Assembly (NCBI RefSeq): GCF_019417665.1
Contig: NZ_DXUU01000027.1
Location: 1-38,022 of the forward strand
Direction: 5' to 3'
Origin: Ruminococcus sp.
Lineage (GTDB): Bacteria; Bacillota; Clostridia; Oscillospirales; Ruminococcaceae
DNA length: 38,022 bases
Part shown: positions 25,312 through 34,025 of the stretch, piece by piece
Position numbering within the stretch: the stretch's first letter is position 1
Layout: each line of letters begins with the position of its first letter
The notes under the pieces: generated by a model
Databases searched by the model: none
Told to the model about the DNA's origin: nothing
What the model saw: the letters and a program-made list of their open reading frames with translations, nothing else
Program-made: the position numbers and the translations under genes

Positions 25312-26001
25312 ATGAAAGAAAAATCCAGAGAATACCAGAAGGTGATCACGTATTTATCCGATATGATTGCAGCCGGGGAATTGACAATGGGCTCCAGGCT
25401 GCCCACGGAGCGAAAAATCGCAGAGATCCTATCCATTGGGCGCAATTCCACCAGAGAAGCCCTGCGGATGCTGGAAAATACAGGAGTTATTGAGAGCCGC
25501 AGGGGATCGGGCAATTATCTGGTGGGGAATCTGTCCAGGGCGATTTTCGATGTAGTGGATATGATGCTGCTTTTGCGGCAGACAGATCAAGAGGAGATAT
25601 GCTCGTTCCGGCGCAATATGGAAAAGGCTGTCTGTCGAACAATCGTGGAAAATCATACTTTTTTCAACTGGCGGATACATGCGCTGGAGTTGCTGAACGC
25701 TTCGGCACAGTCGGATTCCTTTTCAGAGCAGGTGGAGTTGGATCGGCAGTTCCATTATTTGCTGATTCATGCTACGGAAAATAACTTTTGGATTACTATG
25801 ATGGAACCTATTGCAGATGTGTACCGTCGTTGGATCGATGCTGCATTGCTGTCGGCAGATGAACAAGTGACAGTGCAGCTCCATCAGGCGCATGTGGATA
25901 TGTTTCAGGCGTTGGAGAATAGCGATATTGTCCTTTGTGAAAAAGCAATTGAAAGACATTATAATCTGGTGGATGGGGAAATGCGGAAAGAAAATACCTG
26001 A
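25312..26001 (+). CDS. GntR-family regulator with FCD domain
   Basis: A 229-residue regulator. The winged helix-turn-helix (about residues 6-70) includes GSRLPTERKIAEILSIGRNSTREALRMLENTGVIESRRGSGNYL, a textbook GntR domain. The C-terminal helical part is of the FCD type, with probable metal or carboxylate ligands in LDRQFHYLLIHAT (Asp and His) and HQAHVDMFQALEN, HYNLVDG further on. FCD regulators usually sense small carboxylates. It is the third gene of the lrgAB operon and probably represses it through the palindrome at the promoter; pyruvate or lactate as ligand would suit LrgAB but is inference. ATG 25312 follows AAGGTGG. Confidence 0.9.
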   Translation: MKEKSREYQKVITYLSDMIAAGELTMGSRLPTERKIAEILSIGRNSTREALRMLENTGVIESRRGSGNYLVGNLSRAIFDVVDMMLLLRQTDQEEICSFRRNMEKAVCRTIVENHTFFNWRIHALELLNASAQSDSFSEQVELDRQFHYLLIHATENNFWITMMEPIADVYRRWIDAALLSADEQVTVQLHQAHVDMFQALENSDIVLCEKAIERHYNLVDGEMRKENT

Positions 26002-26002
26002 T

Positions 26003-26031
26003 TTGACATCGTTCACATACCTGGATAACAT
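26003..26031 (+). promoter_or_regulatory. Upstream promoter of the GH5 gene
   Basis: TTGACA (26003-26008) and TAACAT (26026-26031) are 17 bases apart, directly after the gntR stop. It is the first of two tandem promoters. Confidence 0.55.
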
Positions 26032-26062
26032 CATTTTTAGAGGTATTCTCAATACATTTTGT

Positions 26063-26082
26063 GAAATTTCCCATAAAATTTC
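26063..26082. promoter_or_regulatory. Inverted repeat next to the GH5 promoter
   Basis: GAAATTT (26063-26069) and AAATTTC (26076-26082) are perfect complements 6 bases apart and touch the -35 box of the downstream promoter. Possible operator for a carbohydrate-responsive regulator. Confidence 0.4.
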
Positions 26083-26110
26083 TTGACAGCGTGAAATTCT
26101 ATGGTATAAT
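26083..26110 (+). promoter_or_regulatory. Main promoter of the GH5 gene
   Basis: Perfect TTGACA (26083-26088) and TATAAT (26105-26110) with 16-base spacing; start near 26117, 27 bases before the ATG. Confidence 0.8.
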
Positions 26111-26143
26111 AAAGGTAGTATGTTATTTTGGAGGTATTATGGT

Positions 26144-27958
26144 ATGAACTTTTGGAAAAAAATCACCGCTTGTATACTGGCAGGCGCAATGACGGCTTCT
26201 TTTGCCGGATGCGGCTCCGGTTCCGGTGACGAGTCCTCAAAGACGGAGGAATCCGGCAAAGAGGAGAGCAGAGCTGTTCAGTACGATGGTGACTTTACCA
26301 TTGGCGTTGACGATGTGGCAGAGGCAATGGGTGCTGGCTGGAACTTGGGCAATCAGTTGGAGGCAAATGCCGGCGGAAAAGTCAACGAAACTGCATGGGG
26401 CAATCCGGAGGTGACGCAGGAACTGATCACTGCTGTTGCAGATGCTGGATTTACCACAGTTCGTGTGCCGGTTTCCTATCTGGATCGCATTGATGACGCC
26501 AACGGCTATCAGGTGGATTCCGCATGGCTGGATCGTGTAGAAGAAGTGGTGCAGTACTGCTATAATGAAGGGCTGTACGTGATCATCAATATGCACGGCG
26601 ATGGATATAACACCATCGATGGTGGCTGGTTCCTGGTAAACGGTGAGGATCAGAATTATATCTGTGAAAAGTATGAAGCGGTCTGGAAACAGATTGCAGA
26701 ACGCTTCAAGGATTATGACGAGCATCTGGTTTTCGAGTCCATGAACGAGGAATTCGATAACAGCTATAACGGTGATCCCGACCGGGATTACTACGCAAAT
26801 CTGAACAAGTACAACCAGATCTTTGTGGACACCGTTCGTGCTTCCGGTTCGAAGAATACACACCGTTGGCTGCTGATGCCAGGTTGGAATACTAACATTG
26901 AATATACCGTTGGGGATTATGGCTTTGAAATGCCTACCGATGAAAACTGCTCTGCCGGTGAAAGCCGTATGATGGTTTCTGTTCATTATTACGATCCGTG
27001 GGATTACTGCGGTACTGAAGATCTGAAAACCATTCTGTGGGGTGACTACGGTTTGAATTTGATCGAAGTCAATGGCTTCCCGAAGATGAATTATCCGAAG
27101 TGGGGCGATCAGGATTATCTGGACGATCTGTTCCAACAGCTGCATGACAAGTTTGTTGCAAATGATATTCCTGTTATCATCGGTGAATACGGTTGTATCG
27201 ACAAGTCCACAGCCTATGCTGATTTCAGCGGTCAGATTCAGGGCAATCGTGCATATTTCAACGGTTATGTTGCTGGAAAGGCTGCTTCTCTGGGTATGAT
27301 CCCGGTATACTGGGACAACGGTTTCAATGGCGTATATGGTTTTGGTCTGTTTGACCGCAACACCTATGAGCAGACCCAGCCGGAGATCATTTCTACTATT
27401 ATTGAAGCAGTGGAAAATAAGGATCCGAAGGCTGGCATGGATACAACCGTGGAAACTAAGGTGGAGACAACCTCCGAAGCACATGCATATATAGGCGTGC
27501 AGACTGAGATCTTTACTTTCCGCAATGCGTGCAGCGACGGAAGTTATGGTGCAGAGACTGAGTATTTCAATACCCTCATCAAATGGGGTGAGAATGACGA
27601 GATCATTGACACTGGCGCTACTTTCACAGATGCAACCATTACTGAAGATGGTACATATACTGTTTCTGTGGATGGTTATGATTTCTCTTCTGACAGCAGT
27701 AAGCTGAATATGCTGTTTGTCAGCACCGATTTCCCGTATTATAATACCATGGATGTGACAGATGTGGTTCTGAAATGCGATGACAAGGAGATCGCTATTG
27801 ACAATCCGCTTGTGATTGCCGATGAGCAGGGCAATCTGTACATTGAATTGGTAAACATCTATAACACTGATCTTGCGGCACTGGATTACACAATGCCTAC
27901 CGATAGCTTTAGCGTAACCTTTACTATCAGCGGCATGGACAAGGTATTGGCTTCGTAA
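26144..27958 (+). CDS. Lipoprotein glycoside hydrolase family 5 (endoglucanase-type)
   Basis: A secreted 604-residue lipoprotein. A signal peptide (MNFWKKITACILAGAMTASF) ends at a lipobox with lipid Cys23, then a Ser/Glu-rich linker to residue 50. The GH5 TIM barrel spans about 55-425: MGAGWNLGN opening, RVPVSYLD, the acid/base Glu202 in ESMNEEF, HYYDPW (His281, Tyr283), the nucleophile Glu348 in IIGEYG, and VYWDNGFN with the platform Trp390. The last 160 residues form a beta-rich domain that could bind carbohydrate; no dockerin is seen. It probably cuts beta-1,4-glucan or a related beta-glycan at the cell surface. ATG 26144 has GGAGG at 26130-26134. It has tandem promoters and a strong terminator, so it is monocistronic. 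Confidence 0.92.
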   Translation: MNFWKKITACILAGAMTASFAGCGSGSGDESSKTEESGKEESRAVQYDGDFTIGVDDVAEAMGAGWNLGNQLEANAGGKVNETAWGNPEVTQELITAVADAGFTTVRVPVSYLDRIDDANGYQVDSAWLDRVEEVVQYCYNEGLYVIINMHGDGYNTIDGGWFLVNGEDQNYICEKYEAVWKQIAERFKDYDEHLVFESMNEEFDNSYNGDPDRDYYANLNKYNQIFVDTVRASGSKNTHRWLLMPGWNTNIEYTVGDYGFEMPTDENCSAGESRMMVSVHYYDPWDYCGTEDLKTILWGDYGLNLIEVNGFPKMNYPKWGDQDYLDDLFQQLHDKFVANDIPVIIGEYGCIDKSTAYADFSGQIQGNRAYFNGYVAGKAASLGMIPVYWDNGFNGVYGFGLFDRNTYEQTQPEIISTIIEAVENKDPKAGMDTTVETKVETTSEAHAYIGVQTEIFTFRNACSDGSYGAETEYFNTLIKWGENDEIIDTGATFTDATITEDGTYTVSVDGYDFSSDSSKLNMLFVSTDFPYYNTMDVTDVVLKCDDKEIAIDNPLVIADEQGNLYIELVNIYNTDLAALDYTMPTDSFSVTFTISGMDKVLAS

Positions 27959-27983
27959 ACGGATCTCACTTTTCTGATTCTTC

Positions 27984-28020
27984 AAAACCTCTCAGAGCAC
28001 TTCTTCTGAGAGGTTTTTTG
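27984..28020 (+). terminator. Rho-independent terminator of the GH5 gene
   Basis: ACCTCTCAG pairs with CTGAGAGGT around an 11-base loop, followed by TTTTTT (28014-28019). The stem is perfect. It separates the cellulase from the CRISPR locus. Confidence 0.9.
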
Positions 28021-28115
28021 TATAGTTTTGTAATTAAAGCATACCTGAGAATAAAATATAGTGTCGGATTTTGTCGAACAACATGTAAAGAAATTGATAA
28101 TTTTCACAAAAACAA

Positions 28116-28144
28116 TTGCAAAATATTTTTGTTGGATGTATAAT
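28116..28144 (+). promoter_or_regulatory. Promoter of the cas operon
   Basis: TTGCAA (28116-28121) and TATAAT (28139-28144) with 17-base spacing. A small stem GACAGA/TCTGTC (28153-28173) sits at the expected transcript start. A TGGAGGTGA site precedes the cas3 ATG. Confidence 0.7.
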
Positions 28145-28212
28145 ATAACCAGGACAGATACAGTGTCTCTGTCATTCAAAATCATTAAAAACAAAGATTA
28201 TGGAGGTGAACA

Positions 28213-30564
28213 ATGACATATATTGCACATAAAAAAGAAGGCAGCGATGAAATTCAGACGGTGTCCGACCATTGTGAAGGCGTGGCTGAACTTTCGTCAG
28301 AATTTGGGAAGCGTATGGGCATGTTTGCAATGGGAAAGCTTGCAGGATTACTGCATGATGCTGGAAAATATGCACCTTCTTTTCAGAAGTATATTTCAGG
28401 AGAAGGGAAATATAGGCGAGGTGAAATTGATCATTCCTTTTGCGGCGCAAAATATCTCTGTGAATTTGCTGACCGGAAAGGAGAAAATTATTATGTGTCG
28501 AGACTTATCGCAAGAGTGATCGTGTCCCACCATGGGATCCATGATTGTATAAAAGATGACGGAGATGATTCGCTACAGGAACGTATCAGCAAAGAGGAGG
28601 AATATGGTCTTGTATCAGATCAGCTGCGTGCGGTATATCCCGAAAAGATTTTGACCATGTATCTGGAAGATGCCCATAAGGAATATTGCAGTATCCGGGA
28701 ATCAATCAAAGCAATCAGCCCCAATCGGGAGCAGTTTGCTTTTTATCGGGGAATGCTGGAACGAACACTCCAATCGATTCTGATCGATGCAGACCGGACA
28801 AACACGGCTGATTTCTGTAATGATTATCCGGAACAGATGCCTAGACAGACAGAAAATGTCTGGAAAAACGCCTTAGACACGCTTATGAAACGGTTAGACG
28901 AATTTGACAATACCTCTGAGATCTCCCGGATCAGAAGCAGCATTTCAGAGAGGTGCAGTGAATTTTCTGAAACAAAAACAGGAATCTGCCAGCTTATTGT
29001 ACCTACGGGCGGCGGAAAGACCTTATCGTCCTTACGATTTGCCTTGCTGGATTGTCTGAACCATGGAAAAGAGAGGATTTTTTACGTTGCACCGTTTATG
29101 TCCATACTGGAACAAAACAGCAGTACCTTCCGGGAAATCATAGGCGAGGACAATTTTTTGGAACATCACTCCAATGTTATACATGGTAAAGAACAGGAGA
29201 ATGAACTGCAAAAGTATGAGCTTCTCACGGAACGATGGGATGTACCTATGATCGCCACAACTATGGTGCAGTTTATGAATACATTGTTCTCGAACAAGAT
29301 GGCTTTAGTTCGCCGAATGCATTGTTTGGCAAATTCCGTAATTGTCATTGACGAGGTACAGTCGATCCCTGTACGCTGTATTTCTATGTTTACTGCGGCG
29401 ATGAATTATTTATCTAAAATCTGTGGGTGCACCATTGTATTGTGCACTGCCACACAGCCGGATTTTTGCTGGAATGATTCCAGTTTTCAATTGCTGCTTG
29501 ATGAAAATCCCAGTATGACAGGGGATTATTCCGACGATTTTGCCGCACTGAAACGCACTGAGATCCTTCCCGTATTCCAGGACTGCAAATATTCCAACTG
29601 CGAAATCGCCAATTTTTGTTACGAAAAGTATTTGGAAGAACGATCGGTGCTTCTGATCGTCAATACGAAATCCGTTGCCCGTGAAGTGTATCAGCTTCTG
29701 GAAGAACGAAATAAGACTTTTCCATCGGAAGAACAGGCGCATTTGATCCATTTGAGTACAAACATGTGTCCAAAACACCGACAGGATAAAATCGTGGAAA
29801 TGAAAAATCTTCTGAAAAACGGGGAACGGATCATCTGCGTTTCTACACAGCTTATTGAAGCAGGCGTGGATATTTCGTTCCGCTGTGTTATCCGTTCTCT
29901 TGCTGGACTGGATCGTGTGGCACAGGCAGCCGGACGCTGCAACAGAAATGGAGAATCTGCGGCACTCGGCAAGGTCTATGTGATCAATGCACAGGAGGAA
30001 AAAACAACATATATGCCGGAGATTGCTTCCGGAAAATCCATTGCAGAACGATTCTTTCGGGATCCGTCTGAAACTGAATATTTGTCGCCCCAGACCATTC
30101 GTTCTTATTTCCGGCTTTTTTACGAAGAAAATCGCAGTATGGTGGATTTCCCAGTGGATGCCTATCAAAGTAAGCACACGCTTGTAGAATTGCTTTCTCT
30201 GAATTCGTCTGTTTGGGGAAAACGGAAAATGAAGCCTCTCAGGTATAGTGCACAGGCGTTTAAAACAGCCGGGCAGTTGTTTGAGATGATCGATGAGAAC
30301 TCTGTCAGTGTTATTGCTCCTTACGATGAGGAGGCTAAAGAACTGATTCTGGCGTTGCAGCAAAAAGACACGGTAGACAAAGAGCAGTTGCGGCAATTGC
30401 AGAAGTATACCATAGGTATTCCCCACTATCTATATCAGAAGTTGCTGGAAAATGGTTGTCTGTATGTGACTAGTCATGATATTGTGATACTAAATGGGGA
30501 AAATTATAATGCGGATTTTGGGATGGATGCGGAAATAGGCAAGTTGGAATTCCTGGGGTGCTGA
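28213..30564 (+). CDS. cas3: Type I-C CRISPR nuclease-helicase Cas3
   Basis: Cas3 is recruited to Cascade-bound DNA, unwinds it and degrades it. The 783 residues start with an HD nuclease domain: H20, H48-D49 (LLHDAGK), H74 (DHSF) and H106-H107 are metal ligands. The SF2 helicase follows, with Walker A VPTGGGKT (about 263-270), the DEVQ box near 380, the motif III LCTATQ, and motif VI QAAGRCNRNGE near 571. The C-terminal domain completes the protein at a usual length for I-C Cas3. It has its own promoter and is first of seven genes in the standard I-C order. All catalytic residues I can check are present. Confidence 0.95.
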   Translation: MTYIAHKKEGSDEIQTVSDHCEGVAELSSEFGKRMGMFAMGKLAGLLHDAGKYAPSFQKYISGEGKYRRGEIDHSFCGAKYLCEFADRKGENYYVSRLIARVIVSHHGIHDCIKDDGDDSLQERISKEEEYGLVSDQLRAVYPEKILTMYLEDAHKEYCSIRESIKAISPNREQFAFYRGMLERTLQSILIDADRTNTADFCNDYPEQMPRQTENVWKNALDTLMKRLDEFDNTSEISRIRSSISERCSEFSETKTGICQLIVPTGGGKTLSSLRFALLDCLNHGKERIFYVAPFMSILEQNSSTFREIIGEDNFLEHHSNVIHGKEQENELQKYELLTERWDVPMIATTMVQFMNTLFSNKMALVRRMHCLANSVIVIDEVQSIPVRCISMFTAAMNYLSKICGCTIVLCTATQPDFCWNDSSFQLLLDENPSMTGDYSDDFAALKRTEILPVFQDCKYSNCEIANFCYEKYLEERSVLLIVNTKSVAREVYQLLEERNKTFPSEEQAHLIHLSTNMCPKHRQDKIVEMKNLLKNGERIICVSTQLIEAGVDISFRCVIRSLAGLDRVAQAAGRCNRNGESAALGKVYVINAQEEKTTYMPEIASGKSIAERFFRDPSETEYLSPQTIRSYFRLFYEENRSMVDFPVDAYQSKHTLVELLSLNSSVWGKRKMKPLRYSAQAFKTAGQLFEMIDENSVSVIAPYDEEAKELILALQQKDTVDKEQLRQLQKYTIGIPHYLYQKLLENGCLYVTSHDIVILNGENYNADFGMDAEIGKLEFLGC

Positions 30565-30602
30565 CATATTTCCCCGGAAATCATTTTAAAAAGAAGGGAG
30601 TA

Positions 30603-31361
30603 ATGGAATTGAAGGAGCACAGAAATACGGTGGTATTTTCCGTCTATGGAAAATATGCGCTTTTTTCCGATGTGATCACCCGTCCCGGCAAAGAAAAGAC
30701 AACTTACATGATACCAACTTATGAAGCGCTGAAAGGGATCATGCACAGTATCTATTTCAAGCCGACTCTGATATGGTATATTGACCGGGTGCGGATCATG
30801 AATCAGATCCAGACAGTCCGAAAAGGAATGCGGCCTTTGGTGTATGCGAATATGAAAAAACCGGATCTGGCGTATTATACTTATTTGGCAGATGTGCATT
30901 ATCAAGTGCAGGCGCATTTCGAATGGAATTTGAATCGCCCGGAATTGCAAAATGACAGAAATGAAAATAAGCATCACAACATTGCAAAACGGATGATCGA
31001 ACGAGGCGGACGGAGAGATATTTTTCTCGGAACCCGTGAGTGCCAAGGGTATGTAGAACCATGTGTATTCGGTGAAGGCGAAGGCTTTTATGACAACAGC
31101 GGTACTGTGCCATATAATCTGATGTATCATGGTATTACATATGCGGACGAAGCGGAAAACGAAGAGGACAAGGGTTTCATGACAGTACGCTTCTGGAATC
31201 CGGTCATGCAGGACGGAATTATCGACTTTCTTCCGCCGAAGGATTGTACAATCAAGAGACAGATCAAGCCCATGGCAATAAAAGCATTCGGGAAAGAACA
31301 TCAGAATTTCAGCGGTCTGGACGAATTTTCAGAGGTGGTAGAGAATGAGCTGGACAAGTGA
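30603..31361 (+). CDS. cas5c: Type I-C Cas5 (crRNA-processing endonuclease)
   Basis: In type I-C systems, which lack Cas6, Cas5 cuts the repeat hairpin and stays on the 5' handle of the crRNA within Cascade. The 252 residues show the RAMP fold with VVFSVYGKYALFSDVITRPGKEKTTYMIPTYEALKGIMHSIYFKP at the N-terminus. Likely catalytic residues are Tyr40, Lys123 and His124 (ENKHHN), matching the Tyr-Lys-His set known for Cas5d. The start is ATG 30603 behind AGAAGGGA; earlier in-frame codons lie before that site. It overlaps cas8c by 17 bases. Confidence 0.94.
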   Translation: MELKEHRNTVVFSVYGKYALFSDVITRPGKEKTTYMIPTYEALKGIMHSIYFKPTLIWYIDRVRIMNQIQTVRKGMRPLVYANMKKPDLAYYTYLADVHYQVQAHFEWNLNRPELQNDRNENKHHNIAKRMIERGGRRDIFLGTRECQGYVEPCVFGEGEGFYDNSGTVPYNLMYHGITYADEAENEEDKGFMTVRFWNPVMQDGIIDFLPPKDCTIKRQIKPMAIKAFGKEHQNFSGLDEFSEVVENELDK

Positions 31362-33174
31362 ATTATACAAGATTTATATGCACCATAAGGATGACCAGGA
31401 TTTTCTGCCTCTGTATCACATCCAGGTACAAGCTGCAATTGAAGTTACCCTTGATGAAAATAGTCAATTTGTTACCGCAGAGCTGGTGGAAAAAAAGCAG
31501 GCTGTAACGCTTGCACCGGTTACAGAGGATTCTGCTACAAGAAGCAATAGCCCGTCTCCCATGCCGTTTACGGAAAAGTTGAGCTATATTGCCGGGGACT
31601 ATTGTCAATATGTAAATGATAAAAAAGCAGAACAGAAATTTGAACTGTACCGGGAGCAGATGGAACGTTGGATGGGGAGCGATTTCTGCCATCCTGCTGT
31701 GCGTATCGTATATCAATATGTGATACAGAAAAGTCTGATACATGATTTGGTACAGCGTCAGATTTTCCAGACGGATGACAAAACCGGGAAGCTGAAAGTG
31801 GAGGATGTCTTTGTCAGATTTCGTATCAACTATACGGACAAAAGTAAAACGGCAAAAACCTGGGAAGATAAGGAGTTACAAGATTGCTTTATTGCGTTCA
31901 ATCGACAGGCAGGGGGCAAAAGGGAACTGTGTTACGCTTCTGGTGAGATTGTTCCCATTACTTATAAGCATCCGGCAAAGATCCTGAATGCCGGGGATAA
32001 GGCAAAGCTTATCTCTGCCAATGACGATACCGGCTTTGCCTATCGGGGACGGTTTTCTTCCAAGGAAGAGGCGTTTTCTGTGGGATATGAATATTCCAAT
32101 CAGATTCACAATGCGCTGAGCTGGCTGGTACAGAACCGATGCGTACGATTTGGTTCTCTTTATTTGATCATATGGGAATCAGAGGATCAGCCTCTTCCGG
32201 ATATCCGCAAGCCGGCGATTGATATTGAGGATGAATATGACGGGGATGATGCAGATGCATCAGCGTCTCAGGGTGCATATTCCAATTTTAAGAGCAATCT
32301 ATGTCAAATGATTGAGGGCTATCGGCAGAAATTTGACTATGATGCCAAGGTCATGCTCATGGGACTAGATGAAACAACGCCCGGAAAGGGGCGTATCTCC
32401 ATGTCTCTCTATACGGAGATCGCAGGCTCCAGGTATTTGGAGAATATACAGTATTGGCATGAAACCACCGTAGCAGAGCGGTGGTATTCCACAAAGAAAA
32501 AATCTGTTTTTAATACCTTCTCTCTGTTTGAAATTATCAATGCAGCATTTGGGCATGAGGAAGGAGAAAAACTTGCGTGCAAGCCGGAAGTTTTGAATAA
32601 TATCATTCTCAGGCTTGTTCCCTGCGTGACGGAACGCAGAAAAATTCCGTCTGATATTGTACATCAACTGTGTGCAAAGGCATCCCGTCCGTTGTCCTAT
32701 AATAAAAAGTATAACCACAGACTGGTGCTGGAAGTTGCATGCGGTATGATACGAAAAAGAAATATTGAAAATCACGAAGGAGTGGTAGCAGTGTCTTATG
32801 ATCCCAATGAGACAGATCGCAGTTATCTGTATGGATGTTTGCTGGCTCTGGCAAACAAAACGGAGGCTGGAACGTATAATGATGAAGAGGATCGAAAAAA
32901 ACGCAGTACCAATGCACAGCGGTACTGGGAGGTCTTTTCCAAAAGACCTTGCCAGACATGGAAAATCATTGAAGAACGGCTTCAGCCCTATCTGAACAAG
33001 CCGGGCAGTAATAAGGTGTTTTATGAGAAGTGCCTCAATGAGATTATGGATAAAATGACCATGGAAATGTTCTCAGATGACAGTGCTTTATCTCCGGCGT
33101 ATCTGCTGGGGTATCATCATTATACATCCTATTTATACAACAACAAGAAAAATAATACTGAGGAGGAAGCATAA
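31345..33174 (+). CDS. cas8c: Type I-C large subunit Cas8c (Csd1)
   Basis: The large Cascade subunit that reads the PAM and starts R-loop formation. It has 609 residues, usual for Csd1. The order and flanking genes make the call secure; recognisable blocks include LPLYHIQVQAAIEVTLDE near the start, VFVRFRINYTD, RSNSPSPMPFTEKLSYIAGD, and SALSPAYLLGYHHYTSYLYN at the C-terminus, the latter being typical of Csd1. ATG 31345 lies inside the end of cas5 with GAGGTGG upstream. An internal GTG with a ribosome binding site (32791) probably makes the Cas11c small subunit. Its stop overlaps cas7 by one base. Confidence 0.94.
   Translation: MSWTSELYKIYMHHKDDQDFLPLYHIQVQAAIEVTLDENSQFVTAELVEKKQAVTLAPVTEDSATRSNSPSPMPFTEKLSYIAGDYCQYVNDKKAEQKFELYREQMERWMGSDFCHPAVRIVYQYVIQKSLIHDLVQRQIFQTDDKTGKLKVEDVFVRFRINYTDKSKTAKTWEDKELQDCFIAFNRQAGGKRELCYASGEIVPITYKHPAKILNAGDKAKLISANDDTGFAYRGRFSSKEEAFSVGYEYSNQIHNALSWLVQNRCVRFGSLYLIIWESEDQPLPDIRKPAIDIEDEYDGDDADASASQGAYSNFKSNLCQMIEGYRQKFDYDAKVMLMGLDETTPGKGRISMSLYTEIAGSRYLENIQYWHETTVAERWYSTKKKSVFNTFSLFEIINAAFGHEEGEKLACKPEVLNNIILRLVPCVTERRKIPSDIVHQLCAKASRPLSYNKKYNHRLVLEVACGMIRKRNIENHEGVVAVSYDPNETDRSYLYGCLLALANKTEAGTYNDEEDRKKRSTNAQRYWEVFSKRPCQTWKIIEERLQPYLNKPGSNKVFYEKCLNEIMDKMTMEMFSDDSALSPAYLLGYHHYTSYLYNNKKNNTEEEA
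32791..33174 (+). CDS. cas11c: Cas11c small subunit from an internal start in cas8c
   Basis: Seen: inside cas8c and in its frame, AAGGAG (32777-32782) stands 8 bases before a GTG at 32791, giving a 127-residue product (VSYDPNETDRSYLYG... to the cas8c stop). Known: in type I-C, I-B and I-D systems the Cas11 small subunit is translated from an internal start in the large-subunit gene, is about 120-130 residues long and is mostly helical. The position, size and signal here fit well. Expression is inferred. Confidence 0.72.
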   Translation: MSYDPNETDRSYLYGCLLALANKTEAGTYNDEEDRKKRSTNAQRYWEVFSKRPCQTWKIIEERLQPYLNKPGSNKVFYEKCLNEIMDKMTMEMFSDDSALSPAYLLGYHHYTSYLYNNKKNNTEEEA

Positions 33175-34025
33175 TGGCAGCTTTGGAACATAAAATTGAT
33201 TTTGCATTGATCGTGACCGCAAAGAACGCAAATCCCAATGGAGATCCCTTGAGTGGAAACCGTCCCCGTGAGACCTATGACGGATATGGAGAGATCTCCG
33301 ATGTCTGTATCAAGCGGAAAATCAGAAACCGCTTTCAGGATATGGGAGAAAACATCTTTGTCCAGTCTGCGGACAGGGCGACAGATGGATTCACCAGTCT
33401 CCAGGGTCGTGCAGAGGGCTGTGCAGCATTAAAAGCTATCGTGAACGGAAAAAAGACAGATTCGGTAAAATATGCAGAAGCTGCATGTCAGGAGTGGATC
33501 GATGTCAGAACCTTTGGGCAGGTGTTTGCATTCAGTAATATTTCAGTCGGTGTCCGTGGCCCTGTCAGCATCCAACCGGCAATCAGTGCATCACCTGTTG
33601 ATATTGTCAGCATGCAGATCACCAAGAGTGTTAACGGTGAGGATAAGAAAGAACGTTCTTCCGATACTATGGGCATGAAGCATTCCGTAGATTTTGGTAT
33701 GTATGTGATCTATGGCAGCGTGAACTGTCAGCTTGCAGAAAAAACAGGTTTTTCCGCAGAAGATGCAGCTTTGCTGAAAGAAGCACTCAAGACTCTTTTC
33801 GAAAATGACTGTTCCTCTGCACGTCCGGAAGGCAGCATGGAAGTTTGCCGCTTGTACTGGTGGGAGCACGACTGCAAGACACCGAAATATTCCTCTGCAA
33901 AAGTACATCGCCAGCTGAAAGTGAACTTGAAAGCAGATGTGCAGCGTCCTGCAAGCTTCTGGGATTATGAGATCTCACTGGATGTTCTTGACGGGTTGAA
34001 TGCAGAAGTCATTGATCTGATATGA
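33174..34025 (+). CDS. cas7c: Type I-C Cascade backbone Cas7 (Csd2)
   Basis: Cas7 polymerises along the crRNA spacer to make the Cascade backbone. The 283 residues carry the N-terminal family motif TAKNANPNGDPLSGNRPRE, then the ISDVCIKRKIRNRFQD helix. Central blocks are FGQVFAFSNISVGVRGPVSIQ and MGMKHSVDFGMYVIYG. The ATG at 33174 overlaps the cas8c stop (TAATG) and GAGGAAG lies just before, so it is translationally coupled. Its end overlaps cas4 by 4 bases. Confidence 0.95.
   Translation: MAALEHKIDFALIVTAKNANPNGDPLSGNRPRETYDGYGEISDVCIKRKIRNRFQDMGENIFVQSADRATDGFTSLQGRAEGCAALKAIVNGKKTDSVKYAEAACQEWIDVRTFGQVFAFSNISVGVRGPVSIQPAISASPVDIVSMQITKSVNGEDKKERSSDTMGMKHSVDFGMYVIYGSVNCQLAEKTGFSAEDAALLKEALKTLFENDCSSARPEGSMEVCRLYWWEHDCKTPKYSSAKVHRQLKVNLKADVQRPASFWDYEISLDVLDGLNAEVIDLI

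Noticed and set aside
26237..27985. 582-codon open frame on the - strand opposite the GH5 gene
   Set aside because: The GH5 gene shows clear motifs, signal peptide and promoters. The opposite frame has no recognisable domain and is a shadow caused by codon use; the same holds for the long - strand frames opposite glmM (1011-2159), the Clp ATPase (13478-14695) and cas3 (29410-30426).
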